A DNA stretch of 64,000 nucleotides from Mycolicibacterium crocinum (lineage in GTDB: Bacteria; Actinomycetota; Actinomycetes; Mycobacteriales; Mycobacteriaceae), in the NCBI RefSeq assembly GCF_022370635.2, contig NZ_CP092362.2, positions 310,001 through 374,000 on the forward strand, written 5' to 3'. Of this stretch, positions 9,095 to 16,838 are shown in pieces. The notes under the pieces were generated by a model. The model was given only the letters and a program-made list of their open reading frames with translations. It made no database searches and was not told where the DNA came from. Within the stretch, counting starts at the first letter, position 1, and every line of letters starts with the position of its first letter. Position numbers and translations under genes: made by a program.

Positions 9095-9919
9095 ATGCCC
9101 ACAGTTCTGGTCACCGGCGCAGCCCGGGGAATCGGTAAGTCGATCGTCGATCACCTGGCCGCTGCCGGCTGGGACGTCATCGGCGGGGTGCGCAGTGCCG
9201 CCGACGCCGAAGCCCTCTCGGCACTGCCGCGTGTCAGCGCGGTCATGCTGGACGTCACCGACGAGGCGCAGGTCGCCGCGCTTCCCGACGCGCTACCCGG
9301 TCGGCTCGACGCGGTGGTCAACAATGCCGGCATCGCCGTCAGCGGACCGCTGGAGGGGCTGACCCCAGCGGAGATTCGCCAGCAACTGGAAGTCAATGTC
9401 GTCGGTCAACTCGCCGTCACCCAGGCCGTGCTTCCGCTGCTGCGGGAGTCCCGCGGCCGCATCGTCTTCATTTCCAGTGTGAACGGCCAACTTTCGGCAC
9501 CGATGATGGGGGCGTACAGCGCGTCGAAGTTCGCGCTCGAGGCGGCCGCCGATGCGTTGCGGCTCGAATTGCGGGCTTGGCACATTTCGGTGAGCGTGGT
9601 CCAGCCCGCCCAGACCGACACCGACCTGTGGCGCAACGCCGACCAGAGCGTCGCCGAGATGGAGGCCGCGCTGGCGCCGCAGCATCGCGCCCTTTACGCC
9701 AAACACATTGCGGGAATGCGCAAAGCAATCCCGATGTCCCAGCGGCTTGCGGTGGATCCGGAGAAGGTGTCCGCCGTGGTGCTCGAAGCGCTCACCGCCC
9801 GCAAGCCCCGGGCGCGCTACCCGGTCGGGCTGGCCACCGCAGTGCAGATGACTCTGATGACCAAACTGCCCACCCGTGCGCGGGACGCGCTGTTGCGCCG
9901 GGTGTTCGGCCAGCCCTGA
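9095..9919 (+). CDS. SDR family NAD(P)-dependent oxidoreductase
   Basis: A 274-residue classical short-chain dehydrogenase/reductase. It has the cofactor motif T-G-A-A-R-G-I-G at residues 7-14, N-N-A-G at 76-79, catalytic Ser128, and Tyr141-x3-Lys145. A basic residue in the glycine motif (Arg11) and Arg33 after the second strand suggest NADP(H) preference. The substrate cannot be told from sequence. It is followed 8 nt later by a fructosamine-kinase-like gene, so the two are probably co-transcribed. Confidence 0.92.
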   Translation: MPTVLVTGAARGIGKSIVDHLAAAGWDVIGGVRSAADAEALSALPRVSAVMLDVTDEAQVAALPDALPGRLDAVVNNAGIAVSGPLEGLTPAEIRQQLEVNVVGQLAVTQAVLPLLRESRGRIVFISSVNGQLSAPMMGAYSASKFALEAAADALRLELRAWHISVSVVQPAQTDTDLWRNADQSVAEMEAALAPQHRALYAKHIAGMRKAIPMSQRLAVDPEKVSAVVLEALTARKPRARYPVGLATAVQMTLMTKLPTRARDALLRRVFGQP

Positions 9920-9927
9920 GCGGGCGC

Positions 9928-10695
9928 ATGGCCGAGTTCGTCAAACAGAATCCTTCCGCACCGGCGGGCTTCTTCGATTGCGAGGCAGCAGGTTTGGAAT
10001 GGCTGGCGAGCGTGCCGGGCGGCGCCGCGTGCGCCCGGGTGCTGCGCTACGACGACACGAGCCTGACGTTGGAGAGGCTGCGGCCCGTACCGCCGAGCGC
10101 CGAGGCGGCGACGGAGTTCGGCCGGCGGCTGGCAATCACGCACGGCGCAGGTGCAGCCGGCTTCGGCGCCGCACCCGACGGTTGGCGCGGTGACGGTTTC
10201 TTCGGTCCACTGGACCATCCTCTGCCGATGAGCCTCACCGCTCACGCCGGCTGGGGCTCGTTCTATGCCGACGAGCGACTGGCGCCGATGCTGAAACTCG
10301 CGACCGGCATCGACCCCACCGGACGCGAGGTGATTTGCGACGTCATAACCCGTTGTCGCCGAGGTGATTTCGACGATGCAGACACCCCGTCCCGACTCCA
10401 CGGTGACCTGTGGAGCGGGAACGTGATGTGGACCGAAGCCGGGGCCGTTCTCATCGACCCGGCCGCGCACGGTGGCCACCGTGAGACCGACTTGGCGATG
10501 CTGGCGTTGTTCGGCTGTCCGCACCTGGAGCGCGTTTACGACGGCTACCAGGATGTGCATCCGCTTCGTGCGGGCTGGCGCGACCGCATTGCCCTGCACC
10601 AGCTCTACCCGCTGCTGGCGCATGTGGCGCTGTTCGGCCGCGGCTATGTCGCCCAGACCGTGCGCGCCGCGCGGGCGGCGCTGGAACTCAGTTGA
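9928..10695 (+). CDS. Fructosamine kinase family protein
   Basis: A 255-residue kinase-like protein of the fructosamine-3-kinase/ketosamine kinase family (aminoglycoside phosphotransferase fold). The diagnostic catalytic loop H-G-D-L-W-S-G-N lies at residues 158-165 with catalytic Asp160, and the metal-binding Asp is in L-I-D-P at about residue 177. Such enzymes phosphorylate ketosamines on glycated amines, which destabilises the adducts. ATG 9928 was chosen because it lies just after the SDR stop; a longer frame reading through the SDR gene is an artefact. The length is slightly short for the family (about 290). Its end overlaps the convergent next gene by 8 nt. Confidence 0.85.
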   Translation: MAEFVKQNPSAPAGFFDCEAAGLEWLASVPGGAACARVLRYDDTSLTLERLRPVPPSAEAATEFGRRLAITHGAGAAGFGAAPDGWRGDGFFGPLDHPLPMSLTAHAGWGSFYADERLAPMLKLATGIDPTGREVICDVITRCRRGDFDDADTPSRLHGDLWSGNVMWTEAGAVLIDPAAHGGHRETDLAMLALFGCPHLERVYDGYQDVHPLRAGWRDRIALHQLYPLLAHVALFGRGYVAQTVRAARAALELS

Positions 10696-11767
10696 ATCCG
10701 AGCCAGGCAGGCAGCGCACGCTCACGCGAATCGCACAGCACAGCCATCGTGTCGCACGAGCCCTTCGGCACCCCGGCGCCCGCCCACATGCCGCCGGTGT
10801 CGCGGCGAAGCACGATCGCCGACGAGCCTCCACCGTCGAGCAGGATCGCGGTGTCACTGCCCAAGCCACGGAACAGATCCTGGATCTGATCCGGGGTGTA
10901 GCTGCCGCCCTGGAAGACGTACATCTCGTCCTTGTCCCGGGCGTAGGCCAGGGCGGTGCGGGCCGCGCTGGGTCCGCCGTCGTTCATCTGTCCGCTGTCG
11001 CCCGGCGCCAGCAGTCCCAGCCCGCTGACCGCGACGAAGCGGGTGCCCTTGTCGAGGAGACCCTGAATCACCGGGGTCGCGGCGTCGTAGTCGTCCTTGG
11101 ACTTGGGTGTCACGACGAACGGTGCACCGGCGACGGGCAGGATCATCGTGGTCAGTGCGGTCCACACCTCGTCGCCGCCGGACAGTGCCTGTTTGCCTGC
11201 GTAGGCGATGGTTCCGGTCACCGCGGCGTTGGCCCGGCCCTGGCCCTGCGTGTTGTCGACGTAGGCGCCCAGCGGTGAACTGCAGCCGGTGGACTTCCAC
11301 GAACCAGCCTGCTGCCCACGGACATCGAAGAAGTTGGCGTTGATCGCGATCGTCGGCTGCCCGAGCGCTTGCCAGGCCTGCAGCGGGGGATAGGTCTCCG
11401 ACGCCTGCACCAGGCCCTCGCGGGTGCGGGTGCCCGGCGTGCGTTCACACCGCGACTGATAGCCGCTGTGGCTGTCGACCAGCAGGCGGGGGGTCAACCG
11501 GGTGGAGGCGGACTTGATGATCATCAGGTGGCCACCGTTGGTCAGCTCGTACCAGTTGCCGCCGGCGTTCAGCATCGGTGCGGGAAAGCCGCTTCCGAAG
11601 TTGTAGACCAGGTAGCTGCCGCGCGTGGTGGCGATCGCCTGCGCCAGTTGGGCTCGTCCGTCCGCGGACGCGACGGGCATGCCGGTGGTGGCCGCAAGCG
11701 TCAGGCAGCTCACCGCGGCCATGCCGCGCGCGGCGAGGCGGCGCAACGTCGCGGCGATGGTTGGCAC
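10688..11767 (-). CDS. Secreted phosphodiester glycosidase family protein (NAGPA domain)
   Basis: A 359-residue exported protein. An N-terminal signal peptide (hydrophobic core about 14-30) ends near an A-S-A site at about residue 35. The rest resembles the phosphodiester glycosidase / NAGPA (DUF2233) family: an A-I-N-A-N-F-F-D motif mid-protein and I-L-L-D-G-G-G-S-S near the C-terminus, both characteristic. These domains cleave phosphodiester-linked sugars; here the substrate may be an envelope glycoconjugate, which is inference. The GTG at 11767 is preferred over an upstream in-frame start because it directly precedes the signal peptide and has a GAAAGGG-like ribosome site. Confidence 0.8.
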   Translation of the reverse strand: MPTIAATLRRLAARGMAAVSCLTLAATTGMPVASADGRAQLAQAIATTRGSYLVYNFGSGFPAPMLNAGGNWYELTNGGHLMIIKSASTRLTPRLLVDSHSGYQSRCERTPGTRTREGLVQASETYPPLQAWQALGQPTIAINANFFDVRGQQAGSWKSTGCSSPLGAYVDNTQGQGRANAAVTGTIAYAGKQALSGGDEVWTALTTMILPVAGAPFVVTPKSKDDYDAATPVIQGLLDKGTRFVAVSGLGLLAPGDSGQMNDGGPSAARTALAYARDKDEMYVFQGGSYTPDQIQDLFRGLGSDTAILLDGGGSSAIVLRRDTGGMWAGAGVPKGSCDTMAVLCDSRERALPAWLGFN

Positions 11768-11923
11768 AGTTGCCCTTTCATGAGATCGGCGCACTACGGC
11801 AGGTACACCTTCATTCTCAGCAACCACACAGTCAACTTTGGTAACAGTCGCGCGGCGGTTCGGCACCGGCGTCGTCACGACCAGCCACGATGATTTGCCG
11901 GGAGGCAAATTTCGTCAGCGAAT

Positions 11924-11949
11924 GGTTATCCGCGGCGCGAGTGGGGAAT
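11924..11949 (+). promoter_or_regulatory. Possible SigF-type promoter upstream of glsB-like gene
   Basis: GGTTAT at 11924-11929 and GGGGAAT at 11943-11949 resemble the GTTT/GGGTA pair recognised by mycobacterial SigF, with roughly the expected spacing. GlsB-type stress membrane proteins fit such control, but the match is imperfect. Confidence 0.3.
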
Positions 11950-12000
11950 CACTGCTTCGCGCGGTGCTCGCCTGGGCCCGCCGGAACACGAGGAGCAGCA

Positions 12001-12279
12001 ATGATCGGAACGATTATCGGCGCCATCGTCGTCGGCCTGATTGTCGGCGCGCTGGCGCGACTGGTTATGCCCGGTAAGCAGAACATCGGCGTCATCATGA
12101 CGATCCTGCTCGGTGCGGTCGGGTCCTTCCTGGGATCGTGGATCTCCTACCAGGTCGGCTACTCAAACTCCAACGGCGGCTTCGCGATCATCCCCTTCTT
12201 GGTCGGCATCGTCGTCGCTGCAGTGCTGATCGCGATCTACGTTGCGATCACCGGACGCAGCAACCGAGTTCACCACTAG
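12001..12279 (+). CDS. GlsB/YeaQ/YmgE family stress response membrane protein
   Basis: A 92-residue, Gly-rich, three-helix membrane protein. It shows the family pattern G-x-I-V-G-A-L-A-R-L-V-M-P-G near residues 14-26, followed by a second helix with G-A-V-G-S-F-L-G. Members are general-stress inner-membrane proteins of unknown mechanism. ATG 12001 has a GAGGAG ribosome site about 8 nt upstream; a longer frame from 11890 lacks one and has no family similarity before this Met. It is isolated, with convergent transcription from the next gene only 5 nt away. Confidence 0.88.
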   Translation: MIGTIIGAIVVGLIVGALARLVMPGKQNIGVIMTILLGAVGSFLGSWISYQVGYSNSNGGFAIIPFLVGIVVAAVLIAIYVAITGRSNRVHH

Positions 12280-12284
12280 AGGAG

Positions 12285-13556
12285 TCAGCGGCCCGGCGGC
12301 GCAAGGCGATACACCGCACCGGCATAGTCGTCGGTGATGTACACCGCGCCGTCCGGGCCCGCTACCGCGGCCACCGGTCGCCCCCAGCGCGAACCATCTT
12401 GGTCCTGAAAGCCCCCGACCAAGGTCTGCTGCGGGCCCAAAGTGCCGTTGTCCCAAGCGAAGAACGAAACCTCCGGCGCTCTGGCCGGGGTGCGGTTCCA
12501 CGAGCCGTGCACCCCGGCCAGAGCGCCGGAGGTGTATGGCGGGGGCAGTAGCCCGTCGGTGAAACTCAAGCCGAGGGGCGCCGAATGCGCGCCGAGCGTC
12601 TGCTCGACCGGCGGGAGTGCCGCACAGTCGAGCTTGCTGCCGTCGGCGTTGGTCTGGACATCCCGGGTGAACCCAGGCTGGCCGTCGGTGTCGGGATTGC
12701 AATAGGGCCAACCGAGTTCGCGACCCGGCGTCAGCCGCGCGAGTGACTCCGGCGGGTTGTCGTTGACGTAGTCGGTCACGTCCGCGTACGACGGCCCGGG
12801 CCGTGGATCGGCGATCTGGTCCCGATTGTTGACCGCCGTCCACACCGAACCGTCGGGTGCGACGGCCAGTCCGGTGCCGTTGCGGACACCGGTGGCGAAG
12901 GGGCTCGGCGGACCGCCCTCGGGCGGTATCCGCATGATCGTGGCGCGGGGCGGTTGTGCCGTCCGGTCCTCGGCGGTGATGTTGCCGGTGGAGCCGATCG
13001 AGAAGTACACGGCGCCGCCCCGGTCCACCGTCACGCTCTTGAGGGCGTGGGCATACGCGCCCCCGAGTTCCGGACTGCGTGCGTCGGGCAGGCCGCCCGC
13101 GACCACACGGCGGCCATCAGCCGCCGCTCCGCGATAGTCGAACGCGTCGATCTCGTCGCTCTCGGCGACATACAACGTGTCGTCGTCGAAGGCGAGGCCA
13201 TGCGGTTGATCCAGCCCGTCGAGCAGCACCGAGCGTTGCGGTCCAGGTTCGCCGGGCAGCAGCCGGAGTACCTGTCCCGCGGCGGGCACAGAGACCAGTA
13301 GCGCTCCGTCCGGTGCCCACACCGCCAGCCGGGCTTTGGGGACTCGGGCCCACACCGACATCGTCCAGTCCGGCGGCACGAGGGCCCGGCGCGGTGTGTC
13401 GAACGGCGCGCTGTCGAGTCCGGCTGGGACCGCGACGGTGACCGGCACCAACCCGGTAGGCGCCGATGCCGGGGGAGCCGGCGGCGCGGGATGCCCACAC
13501 GCCGCCGTCAGCACCGCGACAGCGGCGCCGCAGGCCCTAGCCCGCCAACCCGGCAT
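12285..13556 (-). CDS. PQQ-dependent sugar dehydrogenase lipoprotein
   Basis: A 423-residue exported protein. The start at 13556 gives a short lipoprotein signal peptide with lipobox L-T-A-A-C (Cys20). The mature part is a six-bladed beta-propeller of the soluble aldose/glucose-sorbosone dehydrogenase family. Repeated blade motifs such as A-V-A-P-D-G-S-V-W, the D-Q-P-H-G-L-A-F segment and a C-terminal G-A-V-Y-I-T-D-D-Y are visible. It would oxidise sugars at the cell surface with PQQ as cofactor, although mycobacteria often lack PQQ synthesis, so a lectin-like or cofactor-scavenging role is possible. Its start overlaps the pirin gene by 20 nt. Confidence 0.83.
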   Translation of the reverse strand: MPGWRARACGAAVAVLTAACGHPAPPAPPASAPTGLVPVTVAVPAGLDSAPFDTPRRALVPPDWTMSVWARVPKARLAVWAPDGALLVSVPAAGQVLRLLPGEPGPQRSVLLDGLDQPHGLAFDDDTLYVAESDEIDAFDYRGAAADGRRVVAGGLPDARSPELGGAYAHALKSVTVDRGGAVYFSIGSTGNITAEDRTAQPPRATIMRIPPEGGPPSPFATGVRNGTGLAVAPDGSVWTAVNNRDQIADPRPGPSYADVTDYVNDNPPESLARLTPGRELGWPYCNPDTDGQPGFTRDVQTNADGSKLDCAALPPVEQTLGAHSAPLGLSFTDGLLPPPYTSGALAGVHGSWNRTPARAPEVSFFAWDNGTLGPQQTLVGGFQDQDGSRWGRPVAAVAGPDGAVYITDDYAGAVYRLAPPGR

Positions 13557-14292
13557 GCATCTCCCACACGAGGATCTCCGAAGGCCGGGTGGCGGTGACC
13601 CGCTGACCGCCTGCGGCGGTGAACCGCACCGCGTCACCCTCGTGCAGCTCGCCCGCGCCCTCGAGCGTCACCTCGCCGCGCGGAACGAACAGGTGCAGAT
13701 AGGGCGCCTCGGGCAACTCAACGGCTTCGCCTGTCTGCAGGCGGGCACCGTGCAGCGCCGCGTACCGGTTGCGGATTGCGATCGCGGTCTGGTCCTTGTG
13801 CTCCGGCATGCCGGACGCGATCGTCACCAGTCCACCGCGCAACAGCTCGTCGTCGATCTCCAGCTGCTGGTATCCCGGGTCGATACCGGATTCGTCGGGA
13901 ACAACCCACATTTGGACGAAATGTACTGGCTCACTGTGGCTTTCGTTACCGGTAAGCCGCCACGAGTCGTTCTTCTCCGAGTGCAGGATGCCCCGGCCTG
14001 CCGACATGCGTTGCGCCAGCCCCGGGTAGATCACGCCGGAATTCCCGGTGGAGTCCTGGTGGACCAGCGATCCCTGCAGCACCCACGTGACGATCTCCAT
14101 ATCGCGATGCGGGTGGGTGTCAAAGCCGGTGCCGGGTTTGACGATGTCGTCGTTGTTCACCAGCAGCAGGCCGTGGTGGGTGTTGTTTGGTTCGTAGTGG
14201 TGGCCGAACGAGAACGAGTGCTTGGAATCGAGCCAGTCGATCTTCGTCGCAGCGCGGTCGGCGGCACGTCTGATGTCGACGGTTGCGGCCAT
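13537..14292 (-). CDS. Pirin family protein (Rv0181c-like)
   Basis: A 251-residue bicupin of the pirin/YhhW family. The metal ligands of the first cupin are visible: His60 and His62 in T-H-P-H-R-D-M-E, His104 and Glu106 in G-I-L-H-S-E. Some pirins are quercetinases and others are redox-sensing cofactors; which applies is unknown. The gene is transcribed away from a marR gene with a 92-nt shared control region that holds a palindromic operator. The PQQ dehydrogenase gene overlaps its 3' end and is likely in the same operon. Tuberculosis has a pirin gene (Rv0181c) just before sigG. Confidence 0.88.
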   Translation of the reverse strand: MAATVDIRRAADRAATKIDWLDSKHSFSFGHHYEPNNTHHGLLLVNNDDIVKPGTGFDTHPHRDMEIVTWVLQGSLVHQDSTGNSGVIYPGLAQRMSAGRGILHSEKNDSWRLTGNESHSEPVHFVQMWVVPDESGIDPGYQQLEIDDELLRGGLVTIASGMPEHKDQTAIAIRNRYAALHGARLQTGEAVELPEAPYLHLFVPRGEVTLEGAGELHEGDAVRFTAAGGQRVTATRPSEILVWEMHAGLAG

Positions 14293-14316
14293 GTCATCAC
14301 CCCTCGGGTCGTTGCC

Positions 14317-14346
14317 AGCCTAGGTGGCCGACACTGCCAGCGACAA
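14317..14346 (-). promoter_or_regulatory. Putative sigma-A promoter of the pirin gene
   Basis: On the minus strand, TTGTCG (complement of 14341-14346) and TAGGCT (complement of 14317-14322) are separated by 18 nt. They lie just upstream of ATG 14292, which has an AGGGGTGATG ribosome site. The MarR-type palindrome abuts the -35 side. Confidence 0.4.
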
Positions 14347-14347
14347 C

Positions 14348-14367
14348 ATAGATGACGTGTCATGTAT
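14348..14367 (+). promoter_or_regulatory. 20-bp palindromic operator between pirin and marR
   Basis: ATAgATGACgtGTCATgTAT is an inverted repeat with 9-nt arms, one mismatched pair and a 2-nt centre. It lies next to the start of a marR-family gene. The length and 20-bp footprint are typical of MarR dimers. It covers the -35/spacer region of the marR promoter and borders the pirin -35, so it can control both directions. That MarR binds it is inferred. Confidence 0.6.
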
Positions 14368-14372
14368 TCCGC

Positions 14373-14378
14373 TATGGT
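14373..14378 (+). promoter_or_regulatory. Putative leaderless -10 box (TATGGT) of marR
   Basis: TATGGT ends 6 nt before ATG 14385 with no Shine-Dalgarno between, which is the leaderless arrangement. The palindrome at 14348-14367 lies immediately upstream. Confidence 0.45.
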
Positions 14379-14384
14379 GAGTGA

Positions 14385-14831
14385 ATGGCTCAGCGGTGGT
14401 TGACCGACGACCAACAGCGGATCTGGCGCAACTACCTCGCGTTGAGCAGTCGCCTGCAGGCCGCGATGAACCGCCAGCTGCAAGCGCGGTGCGGCCTGTC
14501 GCTGGCCGATTACGAGGTGCTGGTGGTGCTGTCCGAGCGGGGCCCGATTCGGGTGCTCGAACTGGCCGCCGCGCTGGGCTGGGAGCAGAGCCGGGTGTCG
14601 CACCAGCTGACTCGGATGCGCGGACGCGGCCTGCTCGAGCGGCAGGGCAGCGAGCACGATCGACGCGGCGCCACCGTCGAGATCACCGGCGCCGGCAGCG
14701 AGGCTCTGCGCACGGCGGCGCCCGATCACGTCGCGCTGGTCCGCTCGGTGCTCTTCGACGGGATGACCGCGACGCAATTGCGGGCCTTCGACGCGGTGCT
14801 CACCACAGCCTTGAACCGGCTGGCGGAATAG
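14385..14831 (+). CDS. MarR family transcriptional regulator
   Basis: A 148-residue winged-helix regulator. The N-terminal helix region, the helix-turn-helix (about residues 55-85, with E-Q-S-R-V-S-H-Q-L-T as recognition helix) and the wing (E-H-D-R-R-G-A at about 90-97) are recognisable. It is divergent from the pirin/sugar dehydrogenase operon and has a 20-bp palindrome in the shared region. It most likely represses itself and the pirin operon; ligand unknown. A strong hairpin follows the stop. Confidence 0.9.
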   Translation: MAQRWLTDDQQRIWRNYLALSSRLQAAMNRQLQARCGLSLADYEVLVVLSERGPIRVLELAAALGWEQSRVSHQLTRMRGRGLLERQGSEHDRRGATVEITGAGSEALRTAAPDHVALVRSVLFDGMTATQLRAFDAVLTTALNRLAE

Positions 14832-14833
14832 AG

Positions 14834-14871
14834 CAATCCGCCGCCACAGCGTGGGCCGTGGCGGCGGATTG
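14834..14871 (+). terminator. Strong terminator hairpin after marR
   Basis: CAATCCGCCGCCAC (14834-14847) pairs perfectly with GTGGCGGCGGATTG (14858-14871): a 14-bp stem with a 10-nt loop, starting 2 nt after the marR stop. There is no run of T, as is usual in mycobacteria. Confidence 0.75.
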
Positions 14872-14897
14872 TCGGCTATTGCGTCGATTCAGAACCG

Positions 14898-14920
14898 AGA
14901 GCGTACTTTCCGCACGCTCT
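14898..14920 (-). terminator. Hairpin downstream of the hemophore-like gene
   Basis: AGAGCGT (14898-14904) pairs with ACGCTCT (14914-14920), located 28 nt past the stop of the minus-strand hemophore-like gene. The adjacent bases 14921-14934 repeat one arm of the terminator at 55492-55529. Confidence 0.4.
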
Positions 14921-14947
14921 TCGCTCTGAGTTCTATCTCGACATCAA

Positions 14948-15346
14948 TCAGCCGGCCATGAACGCGTCATATGCCGATGCCAGATTCGGCGGCAGCACCG
15001 TGACGTTGCACGCCCGCTGGGTGTCGCCGATCGGGGCCAGGATTCCACGCAGGTCGTAGTACTCACCGGGGTTGGCGGTGAAGTAGCCACGCACGTTGGC
15101 CTCGGCCTGCGGGCGAGGCTGGCCATAGGCCGCCGTCAACACCTGCTTGGCGCCGGGGTGGCCGTCCAGGTACTGGTTGGCCGAACCGGTCACCGAACTG
15201 ACGGTGTTGGCAACTCCGGCACTGCTGCAATCCGGTGCCGCCGAGGCCATCGGTGCGGCCATCGTGGCCACCGCCATGCCCCCCATGAGCAAACCGGTAC
15301 CCACGGCCGCGACCCTCTTACTCGACGCGATACCGCTGAACTTCAT
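14948..15346 (-). CDS. Secreted hemophore-like protein (Rv0203 family)
   Basis: A 132-residue exported protein. A signal peptide of about 37 residues ends at A-S-A. The mature domain has two Cys (40 and 113) suited to a disulfide, and the motif Y-L-D-G-H-P with Tyr59 and His63. The numbers and spacing equal the Tyr59/His63 heme ligands reported for Rv0203, which suggests heme binding. The third Rv0203 ligand (His89) has no obvious equivalent; N-P occurs in the corresponding repeat (residues 92-93). ATG 15346 is preferred over an upstream TTG because it directly opens the signal peptide. Two paralogues lie at 45911 and 46670. Confidence 0.78.
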   Translation of the reverse strand: MKFSGIASSKRVAAVGTGLLMGGMAVATMAAPMASAAPDCSSAGVANTVSSVTGSANQYLDGHPGAKQVLTAAYGQPRPQAEANVRGYFTANPGEYYDLRGILAPIGDTQRACNVTVLPPNLASAYDAFMAG

Positions 15347-15838
15347 GATCACTTCTGTCTCCAACTCACGTTCGGTGATTGTTCCCCCGTCCTGAAACCC
15401 AAAGTACCCATGAGGTTTTGCAGCAAACCCGTACGCGGCGAACAGGAAACGCCGAATTGCGAAGTGTTACAGCCCAACCCGGTGAGTTGGCTCTCAATCG
15501 GCGCACGCCCGTCTGGCCTACGGTAGGCACGGTCTGAGAAGTCTTAATCGCCGCGCCGGTCTCTTAACTGATCGTGATAGCCGGTGTTATGCAACTGAGA
15601 CACCGGCAAACGCCAGCCGCCGGGTGGTGAATTCCGAAGCCAATTGACGCATTTGGAAATTTGGCAGATCGAAACATCAGTTCCTGGCCAGCGCGCCGCA
15701 CGACTGTGAGATGGGTTGCAGAAAGCGTGGAGACCCCTTCGACGCGCATACCGATCGGCGGGATCGGGTAGACGGGCGGTCGAGGTGCAAACCCCGCGCC
15801 GGCACGAAATCCGTCAACGCACTAGGGGACAAACACAA
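15347..15838. other. 492-nt divergent intergenic region, no gene seen
   Basis: This spacer separates the hemophore-like gene (leftward) from the ferritin-like gene (rightward). It is lower in GC than its surroundings, mainly between 15540 and 15680. The small open frames in it lack coding bias and ribosome sites. It must hold both promoters; a TTGACG at 15644-15649 is a possible -35, but no convincing -10 was found at the right distance. No recognisable iron box was seen. Confidence 0.5.
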
Positions 15839-16801
15839 ATGACTGAACCGGATACCACTACTCTGCTCGCCCAGCTGCGAGCGATCCTCGACCTGACCAA
15901 CACCGAAGTCCAAATCGCCGAGACCAGGGTGGCCCAGGCACGCACCGATGCGGTGCGCACCGAACTCACCCAGAACGCGGCCAACGGCCGTGAGCGTGCT
16001 GAGGCCATCGAGAACGCGATCCGCGACCTCGGCGGTTTCCCGGACGTGATCGGCCCGTTCTTCGGGCGCGCTGCCGCGGCCGTCAAGGCGCTCACCGAGC
16101 AGGCGCAGCCGTTCGACGAGGCGCTGCTGGGTGACCTTGCGCTCGAGGGTCAGCTGCTTGACCGCGCCCGGTACGTCAAGGCGCTGGCCGTGGCTGCTCG
16201 GCAGCCCGAGATCGAGTCCCTGGCGAACCGCCTGATCACGGCGCACTCGGCGACCGTCGACTGGCTGACCACCGTCCTGGCCGAAGACGCACTCGGTGGA
16301 CCGGCCGCTCTGCGGCGCACGCCGCTGCAGATCCTGACCGGGCTGACCGTTCGCGTGGCCAACTGGCCGGTGATCTCCTCGGTCCGCGGAATCGACCGCG
16401 CCCTGGAGGCCCTGCGCAACACGCGGCCTGCCGTGGACCAGCTGGTCAACCGCAGTGCCCACGCCGGTGAGGTGGCCGTCAAGGCGGCAGCCGGAGCACG
16501 CGACGCGGCGCTGGAGACCGCCGAGAAGGTGGCTCGTCGCGAGGGCGCCGACGGCGCCGCCGACGCCATCCACTCGCTGCGCAGCTCCACCGGCATCCTG
16601 ACGTCGGAGGAACTGCCCATCGCCGGCTACGACGAGCTGAACCTCAACGAGGCCGTCGCGGCGGTGAAGGAGCTCGACGATCCGGCCGACATCCGGGCGA
16701 TCATCGCCTACGAAGAGGCGAGCAAGAATCGCCAGCGGCTGGTGTCGGCTGCTCAGACCCGAGTAGCCGCCATCGCGCAGGAGATCGTCGGCATCGACTG
16801 A
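15839..16801 (+). CDS. Ferritin-like domain-containing protein (helical, function unknown)
   Basis: A 320-residue, almost entirely helical soluble protein without signal peptide. The first 190 residues resemble mycobacterial proteins annotated as ferritin-like: repeated amphipathic helices rich in Ala, Glu, Arg and Thr. A second helical part follows, ending in an A-Y-E-E-A-S-K-N-R motif near residue 295. I do not see a clear E-x6-Y / E-x2-H di-iron signature, so iron binding is unproven. ATG 15839 has an AGGGGAC ribosome site 9 nt upstream. The upstream ORF extension from 15716 is rejected for that reason. The L-LDH gene begins shortly downstream. Confidence 0.7.
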   Translation: MTEPDTTTLLAQLRAILDLTNTEVQIAETRVAQARTDAVRTELTQNAANGRERAEAIENAIRDLGGFPDVIGPFFGRAAAAVKALTEQAQPFDEALLGDLALEGQLLDRARYVKALAVAARQPEIESLANRLITAHSATVDWLTTVLAEDALGGPAALRRTPLQILTGLTVRVANWPVISSVRGIDRALEALRNTRPAVDQLVNRSAHAGEVAVKAAAGARDAALETAEKVARREGADGAADAIHSLRSSTGILTSEELPIAGYDELNLNEAVAAVKELDDPADIRAIIAYEEASKNRQRLVSAAQTRVAAIAQEIVGID

Positions 16802-16838
16802 TGTGACCGGGCCACGCGCTGTACCCGATGATGGTGAG

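Noticed and set aside
15564..15749. A 61-residue minus-strand frame in the 492-nt intergenic region
   Set aside because: No ribosome site, no coding bias, and composition unlike neighbouring genes; treated as non-coding.
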